NCBI GenBank assembly: GCA_963741565.1
Contig: CAVUIK010000008.1
Span: 1,098,958-1,162,957, forward strand
Length of the DNA: 64,000 nucleotides
Reading direction: 5' to 3'
Origin: Ga0077555 sp963741565
Lineage (GTDB): Bacteria > Pseudomonadota > Alphaproteobacteria > Rhizobiales > Hyphomicrobiaceae
Below are positions 36,447 through 45,166 of the stretch, one piece after another (position 1 is the stretch's first letter; every line of letters begins with the position of its first letter). Under the pieces are notes generated by a model that was given only the letters and a program-made list of their open reading frames with translations, did no database searches and was not told where the DNA came from. The translations under genes and the position numbers were made by a program.

Positions 36447-37922
36447 ATGCATCGAACCTGGATCCGTGCCGTTGCTGCCATCGTTTGGGTGATCAGCCTC
36501 GGCGTTTCAATCGGATTGACGCCTTCCACAGCGGGTCTGTTCAGCTTTGCACGATCCAGCGCGCATGTGGCGAAGGGCGGCGTCGCGACCCTCGAAACCG
36601 TGGCAAGCTATGTGAAATCTCTGCCAGCCAAACCCGGACATGCGGCGCTTGCCGGCTCGGTATCGCATGAAGGCCATTGGACATTCGTCAACCGGGCTGG
36701 CGAAACCATTACGGCCGGTTCACCGGACGAATTGAAGCGCGTCCTCCGCGTGTTGTCGCCCGATCAAAGCAAACCGGACAGTCGCATCGCGATTTATATC
36801 GCCGAGGAGACGGCGTTCAAGGGACGCGCGCACCTCAAGGATCTTCCGAAGGTGGCCGATCTCAATGGGATGATCGGCAGCGAAAGCTATCGACTGGTAA
36901 AACAAGGTGATGACGCAAACCTGCGGCTGTTCGCCGAGGTGCGGCCGCGATTGCTGGTGTCGTTGACCGAACGCGCGCACTTCGACGAGGCCCTATGGCA
37001 GCTTGGACGCAAGATCGATGCTGGGACTGTTCGCATCATTGGCCTCGAGCCTGGTGGGCCGGCAGGGCTCACAACCGCGTCGCGCCTGGATCCCGGGACC
37101 AAACGCACCCTCATCGATTCCATCGATCCAGACCGGTTGCGTCACTCGTTCGGCGCCATTCGCCGGCAAACCGCGGTTCTGTCGGGGCGCGTCGATGGCG
37201 AGCTACTGATGTTCAAGCCTGCCAGTGGGGCAGAGAAAAGCCTTCTGCTGCGCGATCTCACGGCAGCGGCGGAGGCTGCCGACGTTAATCTCGTAATTCT
37301 CAAGTCTGCGGCGGCGCGACAGCCAGGAGCCCGCAATTGGCTGTGGCAGAAAATCGACGTCGCCGGTGTTCCGCCGCCGATGGAGCGGACAAGCCTTGAC
37401 GAGGTGCTGACGGCACTGGCTGGCGACGGCGGCGCATTGGCCGTCACCGTTTCGAAAACCAGTGCCATCAGAACGATGTTCGAGGTGCGCCGCGTCAACT
37501 TGAGCAGTGAAAAATCAGGAAACCCAATCGTTGCTGTGGTCAAGGATGTGGTCTCGGAGGTCGCGGGTAACATCGTGAGCGATGAGATCGAGGCCTGGAT
37601 GGAAAGCGCGGAGCGCAAGCAGGAGCTGGATCAGCGGATTGTCCCCGGAATCCCTTCCGATTGGCAGTTTGGCTATCTGGGTCTCCTGATGTTCGGGCTG
37701 ATCGGATGGCCGGTCACGGCGCGCTGGTGGGGCCGCCTTTGGCCACCGGAAGCCGCTGGCGAGTACCCGAGTCGTTTCGGTTATTGGGCAGCGAGCGCCG
37801 TGCGTGGCGGCGCATTTGTCACCCTCTTTCTCCCCCTCGCAGGCGCATTCAGCGCGCTGGTCTTTGCGTTGACCAAATTCGGGTGGGTGATCGGCATCCA
37901 ATCCGGCGCCCGGCGCCGATGA
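36447..37922 (+). CDS. Uncharacterised membrane protein
   Basis: A 491-aa protein of unknown family. An N-terminal signal anchor (TWIRAVAAIVWVISLGVSIGL) precedes a soluble part of about 380 residues, and two membrane segments lie at the C-terminus (FGYLGLLMFGLIGWPVTA and AFVTLFLPLAGAFSALVFALTKFGWVIGI). So the bulk is probably periplasmic. No catalytic motif was recognised. GGAGG lies seven bases before the ATG at 36447, fixing the start. It likely forms a unit with the preceding gene. Confidence 0.65.
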   Translation: MHRTWIRAVAAIVWVISLGVSIGLTPSTAGLFSFARSSAHVAKGGVATLETVASYVKSLPAKPGHAALAGSVSHEGHWTFVNRAGETITAGSPDELKRVLRVLSPDQSKPDSRIAIYIAEETAFKGRAHLKDLPKVADLNGMIGSESYRLVKQGDDANLRLFAEVRPRLLVSLTERAHFDEALWQLGRKIDAGTVRIIGLEPGGPAGLTTASRLDPGTKRTLIDSIDPDRLRHSFGAIRRQTAVLSGRVDGELLMFKPASGAEKSLLLRDLTAAAEAADVNLVILKSAAARQPGARNWLWQKIDVAGVPPPMERTSLDEVLTALAGDGGALAVTVSKTSAIRTMFEVRRVNLSSEKSGNPIVAVVKDVVSEVAGNIVSDEIEAWMESAERKQELDQRIVPGIPSDWQFGYLGLLMFGLIGWPVTARWWGRLWPPEAAGEYPSRFGYWAASAVRGGAFVTLFLPLAGAFSALVFALTKFGWVIGIQSGARRR

Positions 37923-38083
37923 CAGTCGAAACCCTGACCGTCCAATTGGTCATGGCCGCCCTGACCGTAGTGGATGGCAATTCCGGTGAAATGCCCTCGT
38001 GTCCGGACAAATCGCTTGCTAAGCTGCCAGCTCCTTTCAATTGCGAAGAACTGGCCCCCAGATCCCGGACGAGGAGACGCTCC

Positions 38084-38884
38084 ATGCAATTCAAAGTTTC
38101 GCCCATCAGCCGCACCGATTGCAACGCCGAGGAATGGCAGGCCCGGGTCGATCTCGCAGCCGCTCACCGCCTTGCCTATAACCACGGCTTCAGCGAAGGC
38201 ATTTTCAACCATCTGACGTTGAACGTGCCGGGCCGGACCGATCGCTATTACCAGATCCCGTTCGGTATGCACTGGTCGGAGGTCAAGGCCTCGTCATTCA
38301 TGGAGGTCGGCTACGACGGCAAATTGAAGCGCGGCTCGGGCGACATCGAGCAATCGGCCTACGCCATTCACATGCCGATGCATCGCGCCAAGCCGCAGCA
38401 TTGCGCGGCCGTGTTTCACACCCACATGCCCTTCACCAGCGCGCTGACCCGACTGGAGGACCCCCGGATCAAGGAGATCGGCCAGACTGAGGTCGGCATG
38501 ATGGGCAAGATCGCCTACGATGACGCCTACGACGGTCCGGCGTGCGACCCAAGCGAGGGCGATCGGCTCGTCCGGATTCTCGGCGACAAGACGATCCTGT
38601 TCATGGCCAATCACGGTGTTACGACAGTGGGCGCGACAGTCGCCGAGGCTTACGACCGCCTCTATTACATTGAGCGCGTCGCCCAGGTGCAAATCTACGC
38701 CATGTGGACAGGACAACGCCTGAAGCAGCTTCCAGAGGCGATCGTCGCCAAGACGCGCCGGGACTACGGCAACGATTCGGCCAAGGTCTCGACGATGCCG
38801 AAGTATGATCCGCCACCCGCCGTCCGCCATTTCGATGCCCTGAAGCGGATCCTCGACCGCAAAGAGCCGGACTACGTGGAGTAA
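38084..38884 (+). CDS. Class II aldolase/adducin family protein
   Basis: A 266-aa zinc-dependent aldolase-fold protein of the fuculose-phosphate aldolase/adducin group. Metal ligands are likely the histidines in VFHTHMPF and ANHGVTTVG; GFSEGIFNHLTLNVPG is the substrate-binding N-terminal region. The family includes aldolases, decarboxylases and hydratases, so the reaction is open. GAGGAGA before the ATG at 38084 sets the start; the frame open to 37661 overlaps the previous gene. Confidence 0.88.
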   Translation: MQFKVSPISRTDCNAEEWQARVDLAAAHRLAYNHGFSEGIFNHLTLNVPGRTDRYYQIPFGMHWSEVKASSFMEVGYDGKLKRGSGDIEQSAYAIHMPMHRAKPQHCAAVFHTHMPFTSALTRLEDPRIKEIGQTEVGMMGKIAYDDAYDGPACDPSEGDRLVRILGDKTILFMANHGVTTVGATVAEAYDRLYYIERVAQVQIYAMWTGQRLKQLPEAIVAKTRRDYGNDSAKVSTMPKYDPPPAVRHFDALKRILDRKEPDYVE

Positions 38885-38912
38885 GGACGTCGTCGCACAA
38901 GTTTGAACGGCG

Positions 38913-38946
38913 CAACGGCGCGACAGTCCATGCTGTCGCGCCGTTG
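38913..38946 (+). terminator. Hairpin after class II aldolase gene
   Basis: A perfect 14-bp stem CAACGGCGCGACAG / CTGTCGCGCCGTTG with a six-base loop, 28 bp past the stop. It is followed by CTGTTGAG, so the T-tract is poor, but the stem is very strong. Confidence 0.65.
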
Positions 38947-39194
38947 CTGTTGAGAATCGATGGTTGATCGACGCGCGGCGGAACACGCTGTCCACCTCAA
39001 CGCGAGATTGGTCGTTGAGGTGGCTCAAAATGTTGTTCGCAGCCGCAGCATGAAATGCGGATCAGGGATTAGCTCGCTGCCAACCGGCGACGCCGCGCAT
39101 TCAAGAATGTGTCGCAATTTGGCAATATTTACATATTTGTAACGATGCCTTGCAGCTGGAGCATAGCTGAATAACGCCATTGTGCGTTGCAGCT

Positions 39195-39204
39195 TGGTAT
39201 ACCA
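39195..39204. promoter_or_regulatory. TGGTATACCA palindrome, GntR-type operator candidate
   Basis: A 10-bp perfect palindrome in the promoter region of the 68-residue gene. The core resembles operators of FadR/FCD-type GntR repressors (TGGTnnACCA). No GntR regulator gene is in the window, so the regulator is unknown. Confidence 0.45.
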
Positions 39205-39277
39205 GATGCCATATTGCATTCTAACAAAACAGGGTTCCAACGAGGACCCGGACAAACACAAAACAATGAGATCAGAC

Positions 39278-39484
39278 ATGAGCAAAGCATTCAACGCAGC
39301 CCTGGACTTCATGCCGGACGCAAAGACCGGTCACGGCGGTTTTTGGCACAACGTCGGCCGCATCCTCGAGGCCCTGGCCGAAGGACGGCAGGCCCAGGCC
39401 GACTATTGCCGGCTGACGGCACGTGGCGTCGAGCCGACGAAGGCCGCTGGCATGGTCTTCGACCAGAACTTCACGGCAAGCTGA
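39278..39484 (+). CDS. Small hypothetical protein
   Basis: A 68-aa protein (MSKAFNAALDFMPDAK...). It is slightly hydrophilic with no membrane span or known domain. The gene is framed by an AT-rich promoter region with a palindrome and a textbook terminator, which supports it being an expressed single gene. An in-frame ATG twelve bases upstream (39266) is the alternative start. Confidence 0.6.
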   Translation: MSKAFNAALDFMPDAKTGHGGFWHNVGRILEALAEGRQAQADYCRLTARGVEPTKAAGMVFDQNFTAS

Positions 39485-39528
39485 ACGGGCTGCCGACCGA
39501 TCCTGAACGACGGTCCTGCAGATTTTGA

Positions 39529-39562
39529 AACCGCGCCGGTTTTCCGGCGCGGTTTTGTTTTT
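39529..39562 (+). terminator. Rho-independent terminator after the 68-aa gene
   Basis: A perfect 11-bp stem AACCGCGCCGG / CCGGCGCGGTT with a TTTT loop is followed by TTGTTTTT. It isolates the small gene from the next one. Confidence 0.92.
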
Positions 39563-39726
39563 GCCGAAGGCCCGCCAAATCCCCGCCCGATGACCAACTT
39601 TATTGGCCGGGTAAACATTGGCGCGTGCCTTCGTATTGCCGCGCCGGCTCCACGATTTGTCCGAAGAAAGAGCCGACACTCCACAGTCAAGCGAAACACT
39701 CATTCGCGGACTAATGGAGATGGCTC

Positions 39727-40869
39727 ATGATGTTGAGGCACAGCATATCTTTGCTCGCGACGACGCTCGCGATGTTTCCTTTGATTGCGCGTTCCGCGCA
39801 GGCGACCGAACAGCCGCGCGTCACCGGTCCGGTGATGCATGAGAATGTCACCGTCTATTTTGTGCACGGCGCGTCAGCGCCCGGGCCCGTGCCGCAAACA
39901 CTGCAGGAGGCGCTCGCGAAGGGCACCGTTGTCGTCCACGAAACAGGCAACGTGCAGGAGCTCAAGATCGAGAACAAAGGCAGCGAGCCGGTGTTCGTTC
40001 AGTTCGGCGACATCGTGAAAGGCGGGCAGCAGGATCGCGTGCTCACCGTCAGCATGGTGCTTGAGCCCAAGTCCGGCCAGATCCCGATTGGCGCCTATTG
40101 CGTGGAGCAGGGGCGCTGGGCGGCGCGCGGCAAGGAGGACGTGAAAAAATTTGCACTGGCCGACGCGATCATCCCGTCACGCGAGGCGAAGATTGCGATG
40201 GCGAAACCGTCGGTGCGTCTCGGCGGTCCGCCACAAGAGGCGCAAGCGGTTGCATCCGCCACAACGTCGCGCCCCGGGGAGGCAGCCGGTGTCAACAGCG
40301 AACGACGCCAACAGCGGACGGTTGGCGGTGATGGTGGCGAAAGCGGCCAGGGGGCGGTTTGGAAGAGCGTTTCTGAGGTCCAGAGGCGGCTCTCAGAAAA
40401 ACTCGGGGCCTCGGTCACCGCGGAGCAGTCGCGCTCAAGCCTGCAGCTGTCCCTGGAAAACGAGAAGCTGAAGACGGCGAAGAGCGCCTACATCACGGCG
40501 CTCGAGCCGGCCGGTCTCAAGGCCGAGGATATCGTCGGCGTCGTCGTCGCCGTAGACGGCAAGCTATCCAGTGCGGATGTGTACCCGTCGAACGGCCTTT
40601 TCCGCAAGATGTGGCCGAAACTGGCGCATGCGGCGGCGACCGAGGCCATCTCAGGCAAGGCCAAGGCGAGTGACGCCCCAGCGATTGCGGTTGCGGTGAC
40701 GCAGGCCGACGTTCTGGCCTTCCTCGCCAAGGCCGAGCAGGGCGCTCCGACCGAGCGCAAGCTCGGCAGCCATGCCAAGCTCGAAACACGCGACTCCGAA
40801 AGCGTTCTGAGGGTCGAGGCCCGTAAGACTGATGGCGGTTTCGTGCACCGGAACTATCTGGCGAAGTAG
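39727..40869 (+). CDS. Secreted protein with ARPP-1-like domain
   Basis: A 380-aa exported protein. The signal peptide MMLRHSISLLATTLAMFPLIA ends near ARSAQA. The next part (VTVYFVHGASAPG, LQEALAKGTVVVHETGNVQELKIENKGSEPVFVQFGDIVKGGQQDR) matches the pattern of the ARPP-1 (DUF6569) domain, which covers roughly residues 35-180 and resumes in the second half after a low-complexity linker (residues 180-220). Function of the family is unknown. Independent gene, with hairpin terminators on both sides. Confidence 0.7.
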   Translation: MMLRHSISLLATTLAMFPLIARSAQATEQPRVTGPVMHENVTVYFVHGASAPGPVPQTLQEALAKGTVVVHETGNVQELKIENKGSEPVFVQFGDIVKGGQQDRVLTVSMVLEPKSGQIPIGAYCVEQGRWAARGKEDVKKFALADAIIPSREAKIAMAKPSVRLGGPPQEAQAVASATTSRPGEAAGVNSERRQQRTVGGDGGESGQGAVWKSVSEVQRRLSEKLGASVTAEQSRSSLQLSLENEKLKTAKSAYITALEPAGLKAEDIVGVVVAVDGKLSSADVYPSNGLFRKMWPKLAHAAATEAISGKAKASDAPAIAVAVTQADVLAFLAKAEQGAPTERKLGSHAKLETRDSESVLRVEARKTDGGFVHRNYLAK

Positions 40870-40940
40870 ACAGTTCGCGCGGTGCCGCGTTTCCACTCGT
40901 CTGATCGGCCTCATCGCTCCGTGGCCGGGGTGAGCCGCAC

Positions 40941-41008
40941 TTGCTCTTTCGGGCAGAGCGGCTATAAGCGTCGAAAAGGGCTCTGGCCTCGATGGCAGGG
41001 CCCTTTTT
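40941..41008 (+). promoter_or_regulatory. purA promoter with terminator-like leader hairpin
   Basis: TTGCTC (40941-40946), 16 bases, TATAAG (40963-40968) form a plausible sigma70 promoter. The transcript would begin just before a hairpin AAAAGGGCTCTGG / CAGGGCCCTTTT (about 40973-41005, one bulge) that ends in a run of T. The arrangement resembles either the end of the upstream unit or a leader attenuator 35 bases before the purA ATG. Confidence 0.5.
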
Positions 41009-41042
41009 GCGTGCGCGTGCTTGTCTCCGCGCGGAGGAACAA

Positions 41043-42353
41043 ATGGCAAATGTCGTGGTCGTCGGCGCCCAATGGGGCGATGAGGGCAAGGGCAAGATCG
41101 TCGACTGGCTCTCGGAGCGGGCCGACATCGTGGTTCGCTTCCAGGGTGGCCACAACGCCGGCCATACACTCGTCATCGACGGCAAGACGTACAAGCTGGC
41201 GCTGCTGCCCTCGGGAATCGTGCGCGGCCAGAAACTGTCGATCATCGGCAACGGCGTCGTCGTCGACCCGTGGCATCTGGCGGGCGAGATCGATGCGATC
41301 CGCGCACAGGGCGTGCATGTCGGGCCCGACAATCTGAAGCTCGCCGAGAACGCGACCTTGATCCTGCCGCTACACCGCGAGCTGGACCAGTTGCGCGAAG
41401 CGTCAGCTGGCGGCCAGAAAATCGGCACCACAGGCCGCGGCATCGGCCCGGCCTACGAGGACAAGGTCGGCCGCCGCGCGATCCGCGTGCAGGATCTGCG
41501 CAATCTCAACAACCTCGGACCGAAGGTCGACCGTCTCCTCGTCCACCACAACGCCCTGCGCAAGGGTCTCGGTCAGCCGCTGATCGACAAGGATCTGTTG
41601 ATCGCCGAGCTGTCGGCCATCGCGCCGAAGATCTTGCCCTACGTCGATACGGTCTGGGACACGCTCGACAAGGCCCGGCGGCAGGGCAAGCGCATCCTGT
41701 TCGAGGGCGCGCAAGGCGTGCTGCTCGATGTCGACCACGGCACCTACCCCTATGTGACATCGTCGAACGTCGTGGCTGGGCAGGCCGCAGCCGGCTCCGG
41801 CCTCGGACCCGCGGCGCTATCCTATGTGCTGGGTCTCGCCAAGGCGTATACGACGCGCGTCGGCTCCGGCCCATTCCCAACCGAGCTGGCGGACGTGAAC
41901 GGAGTTCCCGATGCGATCGGCAAACTGCTCGGCGAGCGCGGACGAGAATTCGGCACCAATACGGGCCGAGCCCGCCGCTGCGGCTGGTTCGATGCGGTGC
42001 TCGTGCGCCAGGTCGCGAAAGTGTCAGGCATCAATGGGATCGCGCTGACGAAGCTCGACATTCTCGACCCCCTCAAGGAAATCAAGGTCTGCGTCGCCTA
42101 TGAGCTCGACGGCCAGCGCTTCGACCGATTGCCGGCGGGCATGAACCAGCAGGCCCGCGTAAAGCCGATTTACGAGACTTTCGAGGGCTGGAATGCCTCG
42201 ACCGAAGGCAAACGCTCGTGGGCGTCATTGCCGGCGCTGGCGATCAAGTACGTGAAGCGCATCGAAGAGCTGATCGAGTGCCCGGTCACGCTGCTGTCGA
42301 CCAGCCCCGAGCGCAACGACACGATCCTGATGAAAGACCCGTTCGAGGACTGA
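41043..42353 (+). CDS. purA: Adenylosuccinate synthetase
   Basis: Joins IMP and aspartate with GTP to give adenylosuccinate, the first committed step to AMP. The 436-aa protein carries the GTP-binding loop GAQWGDEGKGKIVDWL at the N-terminus, GHNAGHT, IGTTGRGIGPAYEDK and the C-terminal guanine-binding LLSTSPERNDTI. GGAGGAAC four bases upstream fixes the ATG at 41043; the frame open to 40992 covers the leader hairpin. A probable terminator/attenuator lies just upstream. Confidence 0.97.
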   Translation: MANVVVVGAQWGDEGKGKIVDWLSERADIVVRFQGGHNAGHTLVIDGKTYKLALLPSGIVRGQKLSIIGNGVVVDPWHLAGEIDAIRAQGVHVGPDNLKLAENATLILPLHRELDQLREASAGGQKIGTTGRGIGPAYEDKVGRRAIRVQDLRNLNNLGPKVDRLLVHHNALRKGLGQPLIDKDLLIAELSAIAPKILPYVDTVWDTLDKARRQGKRILFEGAQGVLLDVDHGTYPYVTSSNVVAGQAAAGSGLGPAALSYVLGLAKAYTTRVGSGPFPTELADVNGVPDAIGKLLGERGREFGTNTGRARRCGWFDAVLVRQVAKVSGINGIALTKLDILDPLKEIKVCVAYELDGQRFDRLPAGMNQQARVKPIYETFEGWNASTEGKRSWASLPALAIKYVKRIEELIECPVTLLSTSPERNDTILMKDPFED

Positions 42354-42577
42354 GCGCTGCGATGGGTTTGGGGTCGAGAGCGGGGGGTTGTCAGCTTAAC
42401 AGGGGCACAAATCTGCGCCTCCCAAGTGGCAGTGGGGCCGGCCTTCGCCCACGTTTCGGAGCATGACTGTAATATATCAGAACAGCGGTGCGCTGGGAAG
42501 CACACAATTGCGGGGCCGGTGCTTGTCCGGCCGCTCGCGCGACCAAGGCCCGCGGGCCCCTGAGTGACTCATTCAGC

Positions 42578-44434
42578 TCACCCCATCGCCTCCAACTCGT
42601 CGATCATGCCTTCGAGCACGTTGAGGCCTTTCTGCCAGAAGGCGGGATCGCGGGCATCAAGGCCAAACGGTGCGAGCAATTCAGAATGGTGCTTCGAACC
42701 GCCGGCCTTCAGCAAGTCGAAATACTTGCCGACGAAGCCCGGGTGCGCCTCCTGGTAGAGGCCATAGAGCGAGTTCACCAGGCAATCGCCGAAGGCATAG
42801 GCATAGACGTAGAACGGCGAATGGATGAAATGCGGGATGTAAGCCCAGAAGGTCTCGTAGCCAGGCTTGATTTCGATGGAGTTGCCGAGGCTTTCGGTCT
42901 GAACGTCGAGCCACAATTGCCCGAGCTGCTCGCTGGTCAACTCGCCATTGCGGCGGGCTTCGTGCACCTTCCGCTCGAAGGAATAGAACGCGATCTGGCG
43001 CACGACCGTGTTGATCATGTCCTCGACCTTTTGCGCAATCAGGGCCTTGCGCTCGCGCGGTTCCCGGGCTTCGGCGAGCAGCGCTTTGAACGTCAGCATC
43101 TCGCCGAATACCGATGCGGTCTCGGCGAGCGTCAGGGGCGTCGGCGCCAGCAACGGGCCTTGCGGCGCCGCCAGAACCTGATGCACACCGTGGCCGAGTT
43201 CGTGCGCCAAGGTCATCACATCACGGGGCTTGCCCTGGTAGTTCATCAGCACATAGGGGTGCGCGGATGGCACGGTTGGATGCGAGAAGGCGCCGGGCGC
43301 CTTGCCGTCGCGCACTGGTGCATCGATCCAGCGGCGCTGAAAGAAACGGCCCGCGATCTCGGCCATCTCCGGCGCGAAGCCGCTATAGGCTGTCAGCACC
43401 GTTTTCTCGGCGTCAGCCCAGGTGATGACGCGCTCGGGCTTGTCGGGTAACGGCGCGTTGCGGTCCCAGTGCGCGAGGCGGTCGAGGCCGAGCCATTTCG
43501 CCTTCAATCGATAGTAGCGGTGCGCGGTCCGCGGATAGGCGTCCCGCACGGCCGAGACCAAGGCGTCGACGACCTCGCGCTCAACCCGGTTGGCGAGATG
43601 GCGACTGTCGGCGACATCGTGGAAGCCGCGCCAGCGATCGGAAATTTCCTTGTCCTTGGCGAGCGTATTGGTGATCAGCGTGAACAGGCGGATGTTCTCT
43701 TTGAACACCTTGGCGAGCGCCTCCGAGCCTGCTTGCCGCTTAGCGCGATCCGGATGCATCATGAAGTTCAGTGTCGGTTCAAGCGCGAGTGGCGCCGGCT
43801 CGCCTGCGACCTCGAACTTGAGGCCGGTCATCGTCTCGTTGAACAGGCGGTCGAAGGCGCCGCGCGAGGTCATGCCCTTCTCGAGGAACAGCTTCTCGAC
43901 GGTTTCGTCGAGTTGATAGGGCTTCTCTTTCCGCAGGTCATCGAGCCACGGTTTGTATTTCGCGAGCGTTGGCGTCTTCAAGGCCGCGGCGAGATCGGTG
44001 TCGGCAATCTTGTTCAGCTCCAGCTCGAAGAACAGCAGATCGCCGGAGACCGCCGTCAACTTCTCCTGGACGTCGCCATAGAACTTGGCGCGCTCGGTAT
44101 CTGCCATGTTGCCGTAGAACAGGAGTCCCGCGTAGGAGCCGAGCTTGCCGATCGTGTCGGATAGCCGCTCATAGGCGCCGATAGCCTCGGCGAGCCCGAC
44201 GCCATCCTTGCCGAGCGCGGCGAGCTTGCCCTGGTACCGTTCCTTGATGCGTTTGGCTTCGGTGGCGATGGCGGCGAGATCGCGGGCCACTTCGGGTGAC
44301 GCCGGTCCCGGATAAAGATCGGCCAAGTCCCATTCCGGCATGGGGCCCAGGTTGGGCTGAGCCGTGGCGGCGCAGGCTGCAGCGGTTGCATGAAATCTGA
44401 ACATCGTTCCTGGGGGCGTAGCGTGGCGGCTCAT
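42578..44434 (-). CDS. pepF: Oligoendopeptidase F (M3 family)
   Basis: A cytosolic zinc peptidase that trims oligopeptides. The 618-aa protein has the thermolysin-type motif HELGHGVH with the third ligand Glu in AETASVFGEML, and the M3B C-terminal pattern YVYAYAFGDCLVNSLY. Candidate starts are ATG 44434 (TTGGAG upstream) and ATG 44404 (AGGA upstream); TTG 44446 is less likely. The first 25 residues look like an extension rather than a good signal peptide. Confidence 0.93.
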   Translation of the reverse strand: MSRHATPPGTMFRFHATAAACAATAQPNLGPMPEWDLADLYPGPASPEVARDLAAIATEAKRIKERYQGKLAALGKDGVGLAEAIGAYERLSDTIGKLGSYAGLLFYGNMADTERAKFYGDVQEKLTAVSGDLLFFELELNKIADTDLAAALKTPTLAKYKPWLDDLRKEKPYQLDETVEKLFLEKGMTSRGAFDRLFNETMTGLKFEVAGEPAPLALEPTLNFMMHPDRAKRQAGSEALAKVFKENIRLFTLITNTLAKDKEISDRWRGFHDVADSRHLANRVEREVVDALVSAVRDAYPRTAHRYYRLKAKWLGLDRLAHWDRNAPLPDKPERVITWADAEKTVLTAYSGFAPEMAEIAGRFFQRRWIDAPVRDGKAPGAFSHPTVPSAHPYVLMNYQGKPRDVMTLAHELGHGVHQVLAAPQGPLLAPTPLTLAETASVFGEMLTFKALLAEAREPRERKALIAQKVEDMINTVVRQIAFYSFERKVHEARRNGELTSEQLGQLWLDVQTESLGNSIEIKPGYETFWAYIPHFIHSPFYVYAYAFGDCLVNSLYGLYQEAHPGFVGKYFDLLKAGGSKHHSELLAPFGLDARDPAFWQKGLNVLEGMIDELEAMG

Positions 44435-44598
44435 GCGGGGCTCCAACGAATCCTGGGTTTGAGTCCAATGTGCGGGCTCGGGCTCGCGGGATCAAGCCGG
44501 TGCTGGCCGATTCGAGCGATGCTCGGCATTTGATCGATCCCGGAAATCAAACTGTGACGATGCTTGGGTAGTAGTTATGCTTCGCATAGGGGGAGTCG

Positions 44599-45105
44599 AT
44601 GAAACGTTTGGGACTGGTGATCGTTGGACTGCTGTTTTTCGTGGTATTCGGCAATCTCGGCGTCGGATCCCATAGTGGGGCATCGCAGAACCCACCCGTG
44701 GTCACGGCCGCCGTCGGCGATGCCGAAATCGCCGCAGCCCGCGACAAGGCCCGCGCCAACATTGCCAAATTCTGGACCTCGCTCGAGAAACCGGCGGCCG
44801 GCGAGCGGAGTTTCACGATCAAAGCCGCGTTCGACATCCCGCAGCATCCAGGCTCGACCGAGCATATCTGGCTGGGAGACATCCGGCGCGAGGGTGCGCA
44901 GATCAGCGGGCGGGTGGATAATGCTCCGCGCGACGTCACGCACTTGAAGCTCGGCCAACGGGTCACGTTCACCGAAGAGCGCGTCACCGACTGGATGTTC
45001 ATGCGCAACGGCAAGATCGCCGGTAACGAGACGATGCACCCGCTCATCAAGCGGCTGCCCCCGGCCGAGCAGGCAAAGTTGCGGGCCATGATGGAGAGCA
45101 ACTGA
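44599..45105 (+). CDS. DUF2314-family exported protein
   Basis: A 168-aa protein with an N-terminal hydrophobic signal or anchor (RLGLVIVGLLFFVVFGNLG) and a DUF2314 (YegJ-like) domain: SFTIKAAFDIPQHPGSTEHIWLGDI, ISGRVDNAPRDVTHLKLGQRVTF, DWMFMRNGKIAGNET. The domain is widespread, sometimes beside toxins or ankyrin proteins, with no proven role. GGGGGAG before the ATG gives a very strong start. Single gene, facing ribA. Confidence 0.82.
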   Translation: MKRLGLVIVGLLFFVVFGNLGVGSHSGASQNPPVVTAAVGDAEIAAARDKARANIAKFWTSLEKPAAGERSFTIKAAFDIPQHPGSTEHIWLGDIRREGAQISGRVDNAPRDVTHLKLGQRVTFTEERVTDWMFMRNGKIAGNETMHPLIKRLPPAEQAKLRAMMESN

Positions 45106-45113
45106 ACGACAAC

Positions 45114-45136
45114 GGGCCAGTCGCTGTGACTGGCCC
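45114..45136. terminator. Hairpin between convergent DUF2314 and ribA genes
   Basis: Perfect 9-bp stem GGGCCAGTC / GACTGGCCC with a five-base loop in a 61-bp gap between two stops. No T-run on either strand; probably a shared transcript-end structure. Confidence 0.55.
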
Positions 45137-45166
45137 GCCCGAAGTCTCGTTTGAACGACGCTGCTC

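Larger units (their letters stand above)
38885..39277. other. Intergenic region upstream of the 68-aa gene
   Basis: 393 bp without a gene. It begins with a terminator-like hairpin (38913-38946) for the class II aldolase. The rest is AT-rich from about 39100 and contains the perfect palindrome TGGTATACCA at 39195-39204, 74 bp before the next ATG, of the kind bound by GntR-family regulators. Confidence 0.55.

Noticed and set aside
42354..42577. Possible RNA gene between purA and pepF
   Set aside because: GC-rich short repeats but no convincing cloverleaf, hairpin with T-run or known RNA motif.
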